Assembly: GCF_022023855.1 (NCBI RefSeq)
Contig: NZ_CP059449.1
Location: 2,526,001 to 2,590,000, forward strand
Direction: 5' to 3'
Length of the DNA: 64,000 bases
From: Azospirillum brasilense
Lineage (GTDB): Bacteria; Pseudomonadota; Alphaproteobacteria; Azospirillales; Azospirillaceae
Shown: positions 50,321-59,498 of the stretch, piece after piece
Layout: each line of letters begins with the position of its first letter
Position numbering within the stretch: the first letter of the stretch is position 1
Program-made: the position numbers and the translations under genes
Notes under the pieces: generated by a model
What the model was told of the DNA's origin: nothing
Database searches by the model: none
What the model saw: only the letters and a program-made list of their open reading frames with translations

Positions 50321-50769
50321 CGGCCGCCCCCGCCGCGGTCGTCGGCGATCATGCGGTTGCGCAGGCGGCCCAGCATGTCCTTGAGCAGGACGATCTCCTC
50401 CGCCGAGAGGTCGGCCATGGCCGACTCGCGCTCGGTGCGGAAGGCTTCCAGAACCTGGAGCGCCAGCGGCTCGGCCTGCGGGGTCGGCTGGACGATCTTT
50501 GCGCGGCGGTCCGCCGGGTCCGGCTCGCGGACCACCAGCCCGCGCGCCTCCAGCCGGTCGAGGAAGCCGACCAGGGTCATCGGCTCCACCCACATGTGGG
50601 TTGCCAGCACCGACTGGCGCGAGCCGGGGTGGCGGCAGACATAAACCAGCGCTCGCGCCTCCCCCGCCGTGAGGCCGAGCCGGGCGTCGTCCAGGGCACG
50701 GTCGAACCGCGCGCGCAGAAGCCGCGCGCAGTCGATCAGGATCATTCCGAAGGGGGATTCATCAAGCAT
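50317..50769 (-). CDS. MarR family transcriptional regulator
   Basis: 150 residues. Winged HTH: LTAGEARALVYVCRHPGSRQSVLATHM, recognition helix EPMTLVGFLDRLEARGLVVREPDPADRRAK with the DxRxK wing. First gene of a marR-MFS operon, overlapping it by ATGA. A dyad directly upstream of its start is the likely autoregulatory operator. Confidence 0.92.
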   Translation of the reverse strand: MLDESPFGMILIDCARLLRARFDRALDDARLGLTAGEARALVYVCRHPGSRQSVLATHMWVEPMTLVGFLDRLEARGLVVREPDPADRRAKIVQPTPQAEPLALQVLEAFRTERESAMADLSAEEIVLLKDMLGRLRNRMIADDRGGGGR

Positions 50770-50774
50770 CCCTT

Positions 50775-50795
50775 ATTGTAAGGGCGCCTTATAAT
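50775..50795. promoter_or_regulatory. Probable MarR operator
   Basis: ATTGTAAGG-GCG-CCTTATAAT: 9-bp arms with one mismatch, beginning 6 bp upstream of the marR start codon. Typical MarR size and place. Confidence 0.65.
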
Positions 50796-51130
50796 TTCCA
50801 GCAACCGCGGGCGGCGCAGGGCGGTCATGCCGCGGCGCCATGGCCGCGCAACGCGCCATTCACTCGATGTGAAGGAAAGCCGACGCGCCAAATAGTCGCA
50901 GTTTGAAAATCTGTTGCGGACCCACCACCGCAGGACGTAGGTTTTTTCACCTTGGCAGCAGCAATGGGTGATCCGTGGTCCGCGCCACCGCCATCGTAAC
51001 TGCGCATCGACCGGACGAAGACCGGTGCGTCCCTTTCGGTCATAGGAACGCCATCAAAGGCCGAAGGACGCTCCGCATAGGTATACTTACGGATTACTGG
51101 CAGCGTCAGCCTTTTGCTACACCCCTGCCC
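50796..51130. other. Intergenic region without visible gene
   Basis: 335 bp upstream of marR and past the lipoprotein gene. Apart from TTTGAAAAT/TTTTTTCACC AT-rich tracts and one GGTATAC that lacks the flanking dyad, I see nothing of note. Confidence 0.5.
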
Positions 51131-51526
51131 TCAATTGGGTTTCCCGGAGGCGGGCTTCCCGGCGCTTGGCTGTCCAGGCGTGATGTCCGGCGGCGGGGGA
51201 ACGTCCATGGGGGTCGGCAGCATGTTCTTGGCGGCCTCGCGGTCCTGGGCCAGACGGTCCAGATCCTGCTGGCGCTGCTCTTCCGTCCGCAGGTCGGTCG
51301 GGCGCGACGGAACGGTGCCGAGATTGGGGTATTCCCGGTTCTCACCGGACATGCCGCGCACCGGCGACTCCTGGCTGGGCACGTCGCGGCCGGTCACCGC
51401 GCCGAACAGCCCGGTGTCGAGCACGCGGTCGCTGCAGGCGGAGAGCCCCAAGACAACCAGAACGGACAGGGCGGGGGCCAACCGGCCCGCCTTCGCCACC
51501 ACGCCGCGTCGGATACCCGTTTCCAT
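51131..51526 (-). CDS. Hypothetical lipoprotein
   Basis: 131 residues from ATG 51526. A basic N-terminus, hydrophobic stretch and lipobox LGLSAC near residue 31 mark a lipoprotein signal. The mature part is polar, with a short Q/R-rich helical piece (RTEEQRQQDLDRLAQDREAA) and a proline-rich tail (MDVPPPPDITPG). It resembles no family I know. It is divergent from phaC. Confidence 0.7.
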   Translation of the reverse strand: METGIRRGVVAKAGRLAPALSVLVVLGLSACSDRVLDTGLFGAVTGRDVPSQESPVRGMSGENREYPNLGTVPSRPTDLRTEEQRQQDLDRLAQDREAAKNMLPTPMDVPPPPDITPGQPSAGKPASGKPN

Positions 51527-51759
51527 TCTGCGAACCCCACATCCGAACCCATCCGGCCGCTTGAACGGTGGTGGGCGAAATGAAATCTTCATACGAGAGG
51601 TGTATGACGGACCCCGGCTCGAACGGACATGGCATAAGCTGTCCGGGATGCCAGGACCGGAACGCACTCCGACCGAACAGACTTCCGGCAGGCACTGTAT
51701 AAACCGCACAACGTCCCTCCTGAAGCCTAAAACTCGCCTAAAGAAGAAGGACCGCACCA

Positions 51760-53559
51760 ATGGCCGAAAACCAGGCCCCTGACGTCAAGCTTCCCGACCC
51801 GGTGGAGATGTCGCGGGCGATGACCCGCATCGCCGAGCAGAGCCAGCGGCTGGTCACCGACTTCCTGTCCCGTCAGGCCTCGGACGGCGTTGGCGCGAAG
51901 AACCCCGACCCGATGGGCGTCGGCCATGCGTTCCTGGAAATGACCACGCGCATGATGGCCGACCCGGCCAAGCTGATGAAGGCGCAGATGACGCTGTGGC
52001 AGGACTACCTGACCCTGTGGCAGCGCACCACCCAGCGCTTCTTCGGCCAGGAGGCCCAGCCGGTCATCGCCCCGGCGAAGGACGACCGCCGCTTCAAGGA
52101 TTCGGCCTGGGACGAGAACACCCTGTTCGACTTCATCAAGCAGTCCTACCTGCTGTCGGCCCGGTGGATGCAGTCCACGGTCAACGAGGTGGATGGGCTG
52201 GACGACCACACGGCCAAGAAGGTCGACTTCTACACCCGCCAGTTCGTCGACGCGATGGCGCCCTCCAACTTCGTCATGACGAACCCGGAGGTGCTGCGCA
52301 CGACCATCGAGACGGGCGGCGAGAACCTCGTCAAGGGGCTTGAGCATCTGCTGAAGGACCTGGAGCGCGGCAAGGGCGAGCTGCGCATCTCCATGACCGA
52401 CTACGACGCCTTCCAGGTCGGCAAGAACATCGCCGTCACCCCGGGCAAGGTCGTCTTCCAGACCGATCTGATGCAGCTCATCCAGTACACCCCGACCACG
52501 CCGGAGGTGAACAAGCGGCCGCTGATGATCGTGCCGCCCTGGATCAACAAGTACTACATCCTGGATCTGCGCGAGAAGAACAGCTTCATCAAATGGGCGG
52601 TGGACCAGGGCCACAGCGTCTTCGTCCTGTCCTGGGTGAACCCGGATGAGAAGCTGGCCCAGAAGGGCTTCGAAGACTACATGTTCGAAGGCGTGCTGGC
52701 CGCGCTGGACGCCATCGAGAAGGTGACCGGCGAGAAGGACGTGAACGCCATCGGCTATTGCCTGGGCGGCACGCTGCTGGCCTCCACCCTGTCCTACATG
52801 GCGGCCAAGAAGGACGACCGCATCAAGTCGGCCACCTTCTTCACCACCATGCTGGACTTCACCGAAGCCGGCGAGCTGTCGGTCTTCATCGACGAGGAGC
52901 AGCTCACCATGATCGAGAGCCAGATGGCCCAACAGGGCTACCTGGACGGCTCGAAGATGGCGACCACCTTCAACATGCTGCGCGCCAACGACCTGATCTG
53001 GTCGTTCGTCGTGAACAACTACCTGCTCGGCAAGGACCCGTTCCCGTTCGACCTGCTCTACTGGAACAGCGATTCGACCCGCATGCCGGCGGCGATGCAC
53101 AGCTTCTACCTGCGCAACATGTACCAGAAGAATCTTCTGGCGCAGCCGGGAGCGGTGACGCTGGGCGGCGTGCCGATCGACCTGCGCAACGTGAAGACCC
53201 CGTCCTTCTTCCTGTCGGCCCGCGAGGACCACATCGCGCCGTGGAAGTCCACCTACATGGGCGCCCACCTGTTCTCCGGCCCGGTGAAGTTCGTGCTGGC
53301 CGCCTCCGGCCACATCGCCGGCGTGGTGAACCCGCCGGCCGCCGGCAAGTACTGCTACTGGACCAACGCCAAGCTGCCGAAGGCCTCGGACGACTGGCTG
53401 GCGTCGTCGGAGCAGACCCCCGGCTCCTGGTGGCCGGAGTGGAACAACTGGGTCTCCACCTTCTCCGAAGGCAAGGTCCCGGCGCGCAATCCGGAAAAGG
53501 GCGGCCTGCCCGTTCTGGAAGACGCCCCCGGCTCCTACGCCAAGGTGCGCATCGTCTGA
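51760..53559 (+). CDS. phaC: Class I poly(3-hydroxyalkanoate) synthase
   Basis: 599 residues, AGAAGAAGGA upstream. The PhaC N-terminal domain is followed by an alpha/beta-hydrolase core with the lipase-like box GYCLGG (Cys334 as nucleophile), then the catalytic His region in SGHIAGVVNPP. It polymerises 3-hydroxyacyl-CoA into PHA granules, a carbon store common in Azospirillum. A perfect hairpin follows. No phaA/phaB genes adjoin. Confidence 0.96.
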   Translation: MAENQAPDVKLPDPVEMSRAMTRIAEQSQRLVTDFLSRQASDGVGAKNPDPMGVGHAFLEMTTRMMADPAKLMKAQMTLWQDYLTLWQRTTQRFFGQEAQPVIAPAKDDRRFKDSAWDENTLFDFIKQSYLLSARWMQSTVNEVDGLDDHTAKKVDFYTRQFVDAMAPSNFVMTNPEVLRTTIETGGENLVKGLEHLLKDLERGKGELRISMTDYDAFQVGKNIAVTPGKVVFQTDLMQLIQYTPTTPEVNKRPLMIVPPWINKYYILDLREKNSFIKWAVDQGHSVFVLSWVNPDEKLAQKGFEDYMFEGVLAALDAIEKVTGEKDVNAIGYCLGGTLLASTLSYMAAKKDDRIKSATFFTTMLDFTEAGELSVFIDEEQLTMIESQMAQQGYLDGSKMATTFNMLRANDLIWSFVVNNYLLGKDPFPFDLLYWNSDSTRMPAAMHSFYLRNMYQKNLLAQPGAVTLGGVPIDLRNVKTPSFFLSAREDHIAPWKSTYMGAHLFSGPVKFVLAASGHIAGVVNPPAAGKYCYWTNAKLPKASDDWLASSEQTPGSWWPEWNNWVSTFSEGKVPARNPEKGGLPVLEDAPGSYAKVRIV

Positions 53560-53567
53560 TGTTCCGA

Positions 53568-53597
53568 ATCCTGAGGGCGGTCCCCCGCCCTCAGGAT
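53568..53597 (+). terminator. Hairpin after phaC
   Basis: Perfect 13-bp stem ATCCTGAGGGCGG / CCGCCCTCAGGAT, loop TCCC, starting 9 bp past the stop. No U-tract. Confidence 0.6.
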
Positions 53598-53646
53598 GCC
53601 CGGAACCGTCGGCGCGGCGGACCACAAGAGATGGCCCATAAGAAAA

Positions 53647-53711
53647 GGCCCCGGACCATGGTCCGGGGCCATTTCTTTGTCGGCGAAAGCCCCGGACCGA
53701 GGTCCGGGGCT
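53647..53711. terminator. Two similar hairpins between phaC and the ompA-like gene
   Basis: GGCCCCGGAC-CATG-GTCCGGGGCC (53647-53670, then ATTTCTTTG) and AGCCCCGGACC-GA-GGTCCGGGGCT (53688-53711, CTTTC on the minus strand). They share the same stem and face opposite genes, so each probably ends one of them. Confidence 0.7.
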
Positions 53712-53737
53712 CCGTGTCCCGAAAGGGAACCTGCGCC

Positions 53738-54325
53738 TTACGACGACGGGGCGTTCGCACCGCGCGGCAGGATCTGCGCACGACGGTTGGACGGCTCGCG
53801 GACGTTCGGGCCGGTCTGCACCAGGAGCTGGCTCTCGCCCTTGCCCTCGGTGGTGATGGCGCCGGCGGCGATGCCCTTGGAGACGAGGGCCTGCTTCACC
53901 GCCTCGGCGCGACGCACCGACAGACGCTGGTTGTAGGCCGGCGAACCCGAGGTGTCGGTGTGGCCGACGACATGGACGCGGGCGTTGGCGCCCTTGCCGA
54001 TGGCGGCGGCCGCATCGCCGATCACGCGATCGGCGGCCGGGGTGACGTTGGCCTTATCCCAGTCGAAGAACACGAGGTATTCGGTCTGGGCGCGGGCGGC
54101 CGGGGCCGGGGCAACCGCCGGAGCGGCGGCCGGCGGGCACTTGAAGCTGCCCTGGTGGGTGGCGTAGCCGCCATCCGCCGTGCGGACCGGGGTGTCGTTC
54201 CAGCCGATGACCGGGTTGCACCACTCGGCGGTGTCAGCGCTCTGGGCCTGAGCCCCGGCGGTCAGGCCGAAAGCGACGACGGCGGCCGGCACGACGGCCA
54301 TGGTAGCGCGGAAGAAGCTGTTCAT
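53738..54325 (-). CDS. OmpA family outer-membrane/peptidoglycan-associated protein
   Basis: 195 residues. Signal peptide with cleavage near AGAQA-QS, a 50-residue region with two cysteines, an Ala/Pro linker, then a C-terminal OmpA domain (YLVFFDWDKANVTPAADRVI, VVGHTDTSGSPAYNQRLSVRRAEAV) that binds peptidoglycan. No beta-barrel domain is present, so it is probably periplasmic or lipid-free associated. Confidence 0.88.
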   Translation of the reverse strand: MNSFFRATMAVVPAAVVAFGLTAGAQAQSADTAEWCNPVIGWNDTPVRTADGGYATHQGSFKCPPAAAPAVAPAPAARAQTEYLVFFDWDKANVTPAADRVIGDAAAAIGKGANARVHVVGHTDTSGSPAYNQRLSVRRAEAVKQALVSKGIAAGAITTEGKGESQLLVQTGPNVREPSNRRAQILPRGANAPSS

Positions 54326-54538
54326 TTCTCCACTCCCTTAGAGACACACTCCCTACCGCTTGGTTCGCGGAGGACGAATCGCACAAACGATAGGACATAT
54401 CGCGTGCATGTAACGTGACAAAACGCGAAACATGTGGGGTTTGTCCACGTACAAACATACCCTCCGGAAGTCCTACACGTTTCGTGCCGGCGTCACTGTT
54501 GCTAGTATGCCACAGTGCTGCGACGCACTAAAGAGGTA

Positions 54539-55057
54539 TTAGCCCTCTCTGTAGATTTGAGCAAGCCGCACGTAGTTCCGGATGTTTACCGGGAAGAAAG
54601 ATGTGTCCTTTTCCGTAAGTGCACGCACGGGTCTTGCGGGACTTCCGGCCCAAAGTTGCCCCGTTGCCACACGCTTCCCGGGGGTCACCAGAGCCCCGGC
54701 GGCCACCATGGCCCCCGACTCGACGTAGGCACCGTCCATGACGCAGGCCTGCATGCCGATGAAGCAGCCGCTCTCCAGCGTGCAGGCGTGCAACAGGGCC
54801 ATGTGGCCGATCGACACGTCATCGCCGATGTAAGTCCCCTGCCCCGCCGACGCGACGTGAATCACGGTACCGTCCTGGATGTTGGTGCGCGCACCGATTC
54901 GGATCTCGTTCACGTCGCCGCGGATCGTGCAGCCGAACCAGACGCTGCTGCCCGGCCCGATCTCCACGTCGCCGATGACCGAGGCCGTCGGCGCCACATA
55001 GACGCTGGGGTCGATCTTCGGATGCGTGCCCTGGAAGGGCAATATCAGGCCGGACAT
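54539..55057 (-). CDS. Gamma-carbonic anhydrase (paralogue 2)
   Basis: 172 residues from ATG 55057 (GAGGAAAAG upstream); a GTG at 55096 overlapping the argC stop would add 13 residues. Hexapeptide beta-helix with the three metal histidines in VIHVASAG and GHMALLHAC. I recall that in Azospirillum brasilense a gamma-CA gene (gca1) is co-transcribed with argC, the arrangement seen here, so this is probably its orthologue. CO2/bicarbonate supply to arginine synthesis is a possible reason. Confidence 0.85.
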   Translation of the reverse strand: MSGLILPFQGTHPKIDPSVYVAPTASVIGDVEIGPGSSVWFGCTIRGDVNEIRIGARTNIQDGTVIHVASAGQGTYIGDDVSIGHMALLHACTLESGCFIGMQACVMDGAYVESGAMVAAGALVTPGKRVATGQLWAGSPARPVRALTEKDTSFFPVNIRNYVRLAQIYREG

Positions 55058-55092
55058 CGCAGGCAACTTTTCCTCAGGCTGTTTCTCTTCGG

Positions 55093-56145
55093 TCACGGGA
55101 ACAGCGGGGCCTGCTCCAGGCCGGTCGTCTCGCCCAGGCCGAACATGACGTTCATGTTCTGGATGGCTTGGCCGGAAGCGCCCTTCACCAGATTGTCGAT
55201 GACCGAGACGATGATGGCGCCGCGCGGGGTGCGGTCGGGGAAGACGCCGATCAGCGCTTGGTTGGAGGCGCGGACGTGGCGGGTCGCCGGGGCGATGCCC
55301 GCCGCCGTGACGTTTACGAAGGGCTCCGATTCGTAGCGCGCGGTCAGCGTGGCGCGCAGGTCGTCGGCGGTGACCCCGTCGGTCATGCGGACGTAGATCG
55401 TCGCCATCATGCCGCGGTTCATCGGGACGAGGTGCGGCGTGAAGCTGACCGTCACCGGACGCCCGGCGGCCAGCCGTAGCTCCTGCTCGATCTCCGGCAT
55501 GTGGCGGTGGTGGCCGACGCCGTAGGCGTTGAAGCCCTCCGACACCTCGGTGAAGAGGTTCTGCTGCTTGGCGTCGCGCCCGGCGCCGGAGACGCCCGAC
55601 TTGGCGTCGATCACGATCCCGCCCGGCTCGATCATCTCGTCCATCAGCAGCGGCAGCAGGGCCAGCAGCGAGCAGGTGGGGTAGCAGCCGGGGTTCGCGA
55701 CCACGCGCGCCTTGCGCACGCCCTGCCGGTTGAACTCGGTCAGGCCGTAGGCGACCTCCTTCTGAAGCTCGACGGCGCGGTGCTCATGCCCGTACCAAGT
55801 GGCGTATTCGGCAGGGTCGGACAGGCGGAAATCGGCGGACAGGTCCACCACCTTGATGTGGCGCGGCAGGCCGGCGATGACCTCCTGCGTGGTGCCGTGC
55901 GGCAGAGCGCAGAAGACGGCGTCCAGCTTGTCCCAGGCGACCTCCTCGATCTTCACGAGGCCGGGCAGGGTGAATTGGCCCAGATGCGGGAACACCTCCG
56001 CCATGGGCTTCCCCGCCTGTCGCTCGGCCGTCAGCGCGCAGATCTCCACACCGGGATGGCGGAGAAGCATGCGCACCAACTCGGCGCCGGTGTAACCGGA
56101 CGCGCCAAGAATGCCGACACGGATGGGGGAAGTGCTGTTGGCCAT
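55093..56145 (-). CDS. argC: N-acetyl-gamma-glutamyl-phosphate reductase
   Basis: 350 residues. NADP-binding RVGILGASGYTGAELVRML, catalytic Cys in NPGCYPTCSLLAL, and HRHMPEIEQEL and PHLVPMNRGMMATIY. Third step of arginine synthesis. The downstream gamma-CA gene begins at or near its stop. It follows rpsI by 135 bp across a terminator. Confidence 0.96.
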   Translation of the reverse strand: MANSTSPIRVGILGASGYTGAELVRMLLRHPGVEICALTAERQAGKPMAEVFPHLGQFTLPGLVKIEEVAWDKLDAVFCALPHGTTQEVIAGLPRHIKVVDLSADFRLSDPAEYATWYGHEHRAVELQKEVAYGLTEFNRQGVRKARVVANPGCYPTCSLLALLPLLMDEMIEPGGIVIDAKSGVSGAGRDAKQQNLFTEVSEGFNAYGVGHHRHMPEIEQELRLAAGRPVTVSFTPHLVPMNRGMMATIYVRMTDGVTADDLRATLTARYESEPFVNVTAAGIAPATRHVRASNQALIGVFPDRTPRGAIIVSVIDNLVKGASGQAIQNMNVMFGLGETTGLEQAPLFP

Positions 56146-56209
56146 GGACGCTGTTCCTTTTGACGCACGGGGATGGGCACGGAACGGTGAAGAGAAGTGA
56201 AACAGACCT

Positions 56210-56243
56210 GAAACAAGAAAGGGGCGTCCCGTCGGGACGCCCC
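56210..56243 (-). terminator. Terminator of rplM-rpsI
   Basis: Perfect stem GGGGCGTCCC / GGGACGCCCC, loop GTC, followed by TTTCTTGTTTC on the minus strand. Confidence 0.85.
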
Positions 56244-56280
56244 TCGCTTGTACAGCAGTAACGCGGGTCCGCGGTAGGCT

Positions 56281-56763
56281 TTAGCGCTTCGAGAACTGGA
56301 AGCTGCGGCGGGCCTTGGCCTTGCCGTACTTCTTACGCTCGACGACGCGGGCATCGCGGGTCAGGAAGCCGGCAGCCTTCAGCGGCGGACGGAGCGCCGG
56401 CTCGAAGTAGGTCAGCGCCTTGGAGATGCCGTGGCGAACCGCGCCGGCCTGACCGGACAGACCACCGCCGGCCACCGTGACCATCACGTCGAACTGGTCG
56501 GCGCGGTCGGTGATGCCGAACGGCTGGGCGATCATCATGCGCAGCACGGGGCGGGCGAAGTAGACTTCCTGATCGCGGCCGTTGATGACGATCTTGCCGG
56601 AGCCCGGCTTGATCCACACGCGGGCGACGGCGTCCTTGCGCTTGCCGGTGGCGTAGGCGCGGCCCTGGGCGTCCAGCTTCGGGGCGACCACTTCGGCGGA
56701 GGCGGCGGCCGGAGCGGCAGCGATGTCCTTCAGGCCGGAAAGGGTGGTGGTAACCTGAGCCAT
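56281..56763 (-). CDS. rpsI: 30S ribosomal protein S9
   Basis: 160 residues with a 30-residue Ala-rich extension common in alphaproteobacteria, then [21 protein letters not shown] and the C-terminus [11 protein letters not shown]. Follows rplM by 4 bp in the standard pair. Confidence 0.97.
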   Translation of the reverse strand: MAQVTTTLSGLKDIAAAPAAASAEVVAPKLDAQGRAYATGKRKDAVARVWIKPGSGKIVINGRDQEVYFARPVLRMMIAQPFGITDRADQFDVMVTVAGGGLSGQAGAVRHGISKALTYFEPALRPPLKAAGFLTRDARVVERKKYGKAKARRSFQFSKR

Positions 56764-56767
56764 TGGA

Positions 56768-57232
56768 TTACGCGCTCCGCTTATTCTTCGGGTTCATGGC
56801 CGCAACGTCGAGAGCGACCGGCTGCTGCGCCTCGTGCGGGTGGGCGGCGCCCTTGTAGACCTTCAGGTGGGTCATCACCTTGCGGCCGAGCGGACCGCGC
56901 GGAACCATGCGCTCCACGGCCTTCTCGATCACGCGTTCCGGGTACTTGCCGTCCAGGATCTGGCCCTTGGAACGGCCCTTGATGCCGCCCGGATAACCGG
57001 TGTGCCAGTAGAAGATGTCGTCCTGGCGCTTGTTGCCGGTCAGCTTGACCTTCTCCGCGTTGATCACGACGACATGGTCGCCGCAATCCATGTGCGGGGT
57101 GAAGGTCGGCTTGTTCTTGCCGCGCAGGATGTTCGCCAGGATGCTGGCAAGCCGGCCGAGAACGAGGCCGTCGGCATCGACGACGTACCACTTCTTCTCG
57201 ATGTCGGTCGGCTTCAGATTGAAGGTCTTCAT
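56768..57232 (-). CDS. rplM: 50S ribosomal protein L13
   Basis: 154 residues from ATG 57232 (an upstream GTG at 57238 adds two residues). [38 protein letters not shown] and [14 protein letters not shown] are the L13 signatures. First gene of rplM-rpsI. Confidence 0.97.
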   Translation of the reverse strand: MKTFNLKPTDIEKKWYVVDADGLVLGRLASILANILRGKNKPTFTPHMDCGDHVVVINAEKVKLTGNKRQDDIFYWHTGYPGGIKGRSKGQILDGKYPERVIEKAVERMVPRGPLGRKVMTHLKVYKGAAHPHEAQQPVALDVAAMNPKNKRSA

Positions 57233-57428
57233 CGCCACACTCGTTGACTAAACGTGGATCGGCGGGCCACCGAAACTGGACGTTCAATCCCCGGGGCGCC
57301 GAAGCGGCCGGTGTTGTACGCAGCGCACGGGGACTCTGTCAACGGAAAAATATCTCTTTTATATCAACGGCCTACGGTCGCGGTATCATTTTACCGCGAA
57401 AGCAAAGTCATTGATATCATTGGATTTT

Positions 57429-57911
57429 TCAGGCGTTCTCCGGATCATGGTATCTTGATACCGCGAGCGTCACCGGGTCGTGCGGCGGAATCGAGTAGGT
57501 GCCGGTGGCGTGGGCGACCGGCTCCAGATCGCCCTCGGAGAACAGCAGGACTTCGCCGTAGGCCAGCCGCTTGCCCATCTTCAGGATCCGGCAATCCGCG
57601 GTGATGGCGACCGGCGCCGGGCGGCGCAGAAAGTTAATGGTCATGCTGGTGGTCACCGCCAGTTCCACCCGCCCGATCAGGCTGAGCACGGCGGCGTAGA
57701 GCGCCACGTCGGCCAGCCCGAACATCGCCGGCCCGGTCACCGTGCCGCCGGGACGGACGAAGCTGTCGTTGTAGGGCAGCTTCATGCGCACGGTCCCGGC
57801 GCCGAGCTGCTCGATGGTGATCCCGTAATTGCCGACCAGCGGCACGCCCTCGCGAATCAGGGCTTCCAACTCCTCGGCGGACACGACCGGCGCGCTCATT
57901 CCCTCACCCAT
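57429..57911 (-). CDS. PaaI-type hotdog thioesterase
   Basis: 160 residues (an ATG four codons later is an alternative start). Hotdog fold with RPGGTVTGPAMFGLADVALYAAVLSLIG and TTSMTINFLRRP, typical of PaaI/YigI-like acyl-CoA thioesterases. The acyl group is unknown. It lies upstream of rplM on the same strand. Confidence 0.82.
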   Translation of the reverse strand: MGEGMSAPVVSAEELEALIREGVPLVGNYGITIEQLGAGTVRMKLPYNDSFVRPGGTVTGPAMFGLADVALYAAVLSLIGRVELAVTTSMTINFLRRPAPVAITADCRILKMGKRLAYGEVLLFSEGDLEPVAHATGTYSIPPHDPVTLAVSRYHDPENA

Positions 57912-58158
57912 GGCTTTTCTTATGAAGACCCGATCATGGCGGACATTGCCCGGCCCGCCAAGCGCATCGCGGCGTCGCCCATTTCACACAACTATCCAGC
58001 GATAAATGGTATTAAATCTATAAAATTAATCAACAAATAGGTTGAGTTGTCCGCCTTGGCACCATTAGATGATCGGACCACACGCCCGGTTCCGTGGCGG
58101 GGGCGGTCGGGGTACTGTTCCCGCCAACGATCAAAACATCCGGGAGGATTGGACAGCG

Positions 58159-58965
58159 ATGAACGACACCCCGCCCCTCATCGGCGACTCCGCGCCGTTG
58201 GTTCTCCGCGAGGACCGCGACGGGGTCGCCACCCTGACGCTGAACCGCCCGCAGGCGCGCAACGCCCTGTCCGTCGGGCTGATGGGCGCGCTGCAGGCGG
58301 AGCTGGACGCCATTCACCAGGACCCCGCGGTCCGCGCCGTGGTGCTGGCCGGGGCCGGGCCGGCCTTCTGCGCCGGGCACGACCTGAAGGAGATGCGCGC
58401 CAACCCGGACCGCGCGGCCTATGAGTCGCTGTTCGTCCAGTGCTCCAAACTGATGCTGACGGTCAGCCGGCTCCGCCAGCCGGTGATCGCCAAGGTCCAC
58501 GGCATCGCCACGGCGGCGGGGTGCCAGCTCGTCGCCACCTGCGACCTCGCCTATTGCGCAGACACGGCGCGATTCGCCACGCCGGGCGTGAACATCGGCC
58601 TGTTCTGCTCCACTCCCATGGTGGCACTGAGTCGCGCCGTGGGGCGCAAGGCGGCCATGGAGATGCTTCTGCTCGGCGACTTGATCGGCGCCGACGAGGC
58701 GGCGCGCATCGGCCTCGTCAACCGTGCGGTGCCGGCCGACCGGCTCGACGCCGTGGTGGCGGAGGCCGCCGGCAAGATCGCCGCGAAGTCGCCGCTGACG
58801 CTCGCCATCGGAAAGGAGGCCTTTTACCGCCAGATCGAGCTGGACGTGGAGGAGGCCTACGCCTACGCCGCCCGCGTGATGACCGAGAACATGCTGGCCC
58901 GCGATGCCGAGGAGGGCATCGACGCCTTCCTGCAGAAGCGCCCTCCGGTGTGGTGCGGCCAATGA
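58159..58965 (+). CDS. Enoyl-CoA hydratase/isomerase family protein
   Basis: 268 residues from ATG 58159, GGGAGGATTGG upstream. Crotonase fold with the oxyanion-hole segments CAGHDLKEM and ATAAGCQL. Both positions that hold catalytic glutamate in true hydratases differ (Gln123 in AGCQL, Gly143 in ATPGVN), as in the ECHDC3-like group, so hydratase activity is doubtful. It overlaps the next gene by ATGA. Confidence 0.85.
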   Translation: MNDTPPLIGDSAPLVLREDRDGVATLTLNRPQARNALSVGLMGALQAELDAIHQDPAVRAVVLAGAGPAFCAGHDLKEMRANPDRAAYESLFVQCSKLMLTVSRLRQPVIAKVHGIATAAGCQLVATCDLAYCADTARFATPGVNIGLFCSTPMVALSRAVGRKAAMEMLLLGDLIGADEAARIGLVNRAVPADRLDAVVAEAAGKIAAKSPLTLAIGKEAFYRQIELDVEEAYAYAARVMTENMLARDAEEGIDAFLQKRPPVWCGQ

Positions 58966-59480
58966 GCGGCCCCGTCCCCTCGCACGACGGCTACAGCGAC
59001 GAGTTCATCCGCCAAGTCCTGGATCGGGTGAAGACCATCGCCCTGGTCGGCGCGTCGAACGACCCGGTGAAGGCCAGCTTCATCGTGCTGAAGTACCTGC
59101 GCGACAAGGGCTACCGGGTCATCCCCGTCAACCCGAAGCTGGCCGGCCAGACCATCCTCGGCGAGCGGGTCTATGCCAGCCTGTCGGAGCTGCCGGAGCC
59201 GCCGGACATGGTCGATGTCTTCCGCAACGCCGCCGCCGCCGCGGGCGTGACGGACGAGGCCATCGCCATCGGCGCCAAGGTGGTGTGGATGCAACTCGGC
59301 GTCCGCAACGACGAGGCGGCGGCGCGGGCCGAGGCGGCTGGGCTGACCGTGGTCATGAACCGCTGTCCCAAGATCGAGCTTCAGCGCCTGTTCCACGAGA
59401 TCGGGCGCATCGGCGTCAACTCCAACATCCTGACATCCAAGAAGGCCGCACCGGCCAAATCCTTCAAAAAACTGATGTAA
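58962..59480 (+). CDS. CoA-binding domain protein (YccU type)
   Basis: 172 residues from ATG 58962. A Rossmann CoA-binding domain (TIALVGASNDPVKASFIVLKYLRDKGYRVIPVNP) alone, without ligase parts. Such proteins bind CoA; the role is unknown. Translationally coupled to the upstream crotonase and 18 bp before metY, so all three may form one operon. Confidence 0.85.
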   Translation: MSGPVPSHDGYSDEFIRQVLDRVKTIALVGASNDPVKASFIVLKYLRDKGYRVIPVNPKLAGQTILGERVYASLSELPEPPDMVDVFRNAAAAAGVTDEAIAIGAKVVWMQLGVRNDEAAARAEAAGLTVVMNRCPKIELQRLFHEIGRIGVNSNILTSKKAAPAKSFKKLM

Positions 59481-59498
59481 AAAGCAGAGGAAGCCATC

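Noticed and set aside
51080..51092. GGTATAC at about 51082 as a regulon site
   Set aside because: It lacks the TGG..CCA arms on both sides (AGGTATACTT) and no oxalate-related gene is near.
57434..57475. TGGTATCTTGATACC and GGTATCATTTTACC dyads near 57375-57465 as further regulon operators
   Set aside because: The half-sites are spaced differently from TGGTATACCA, and one lies inside the coding end of the PaaI-type gene. More likely chance or a local hairpin.
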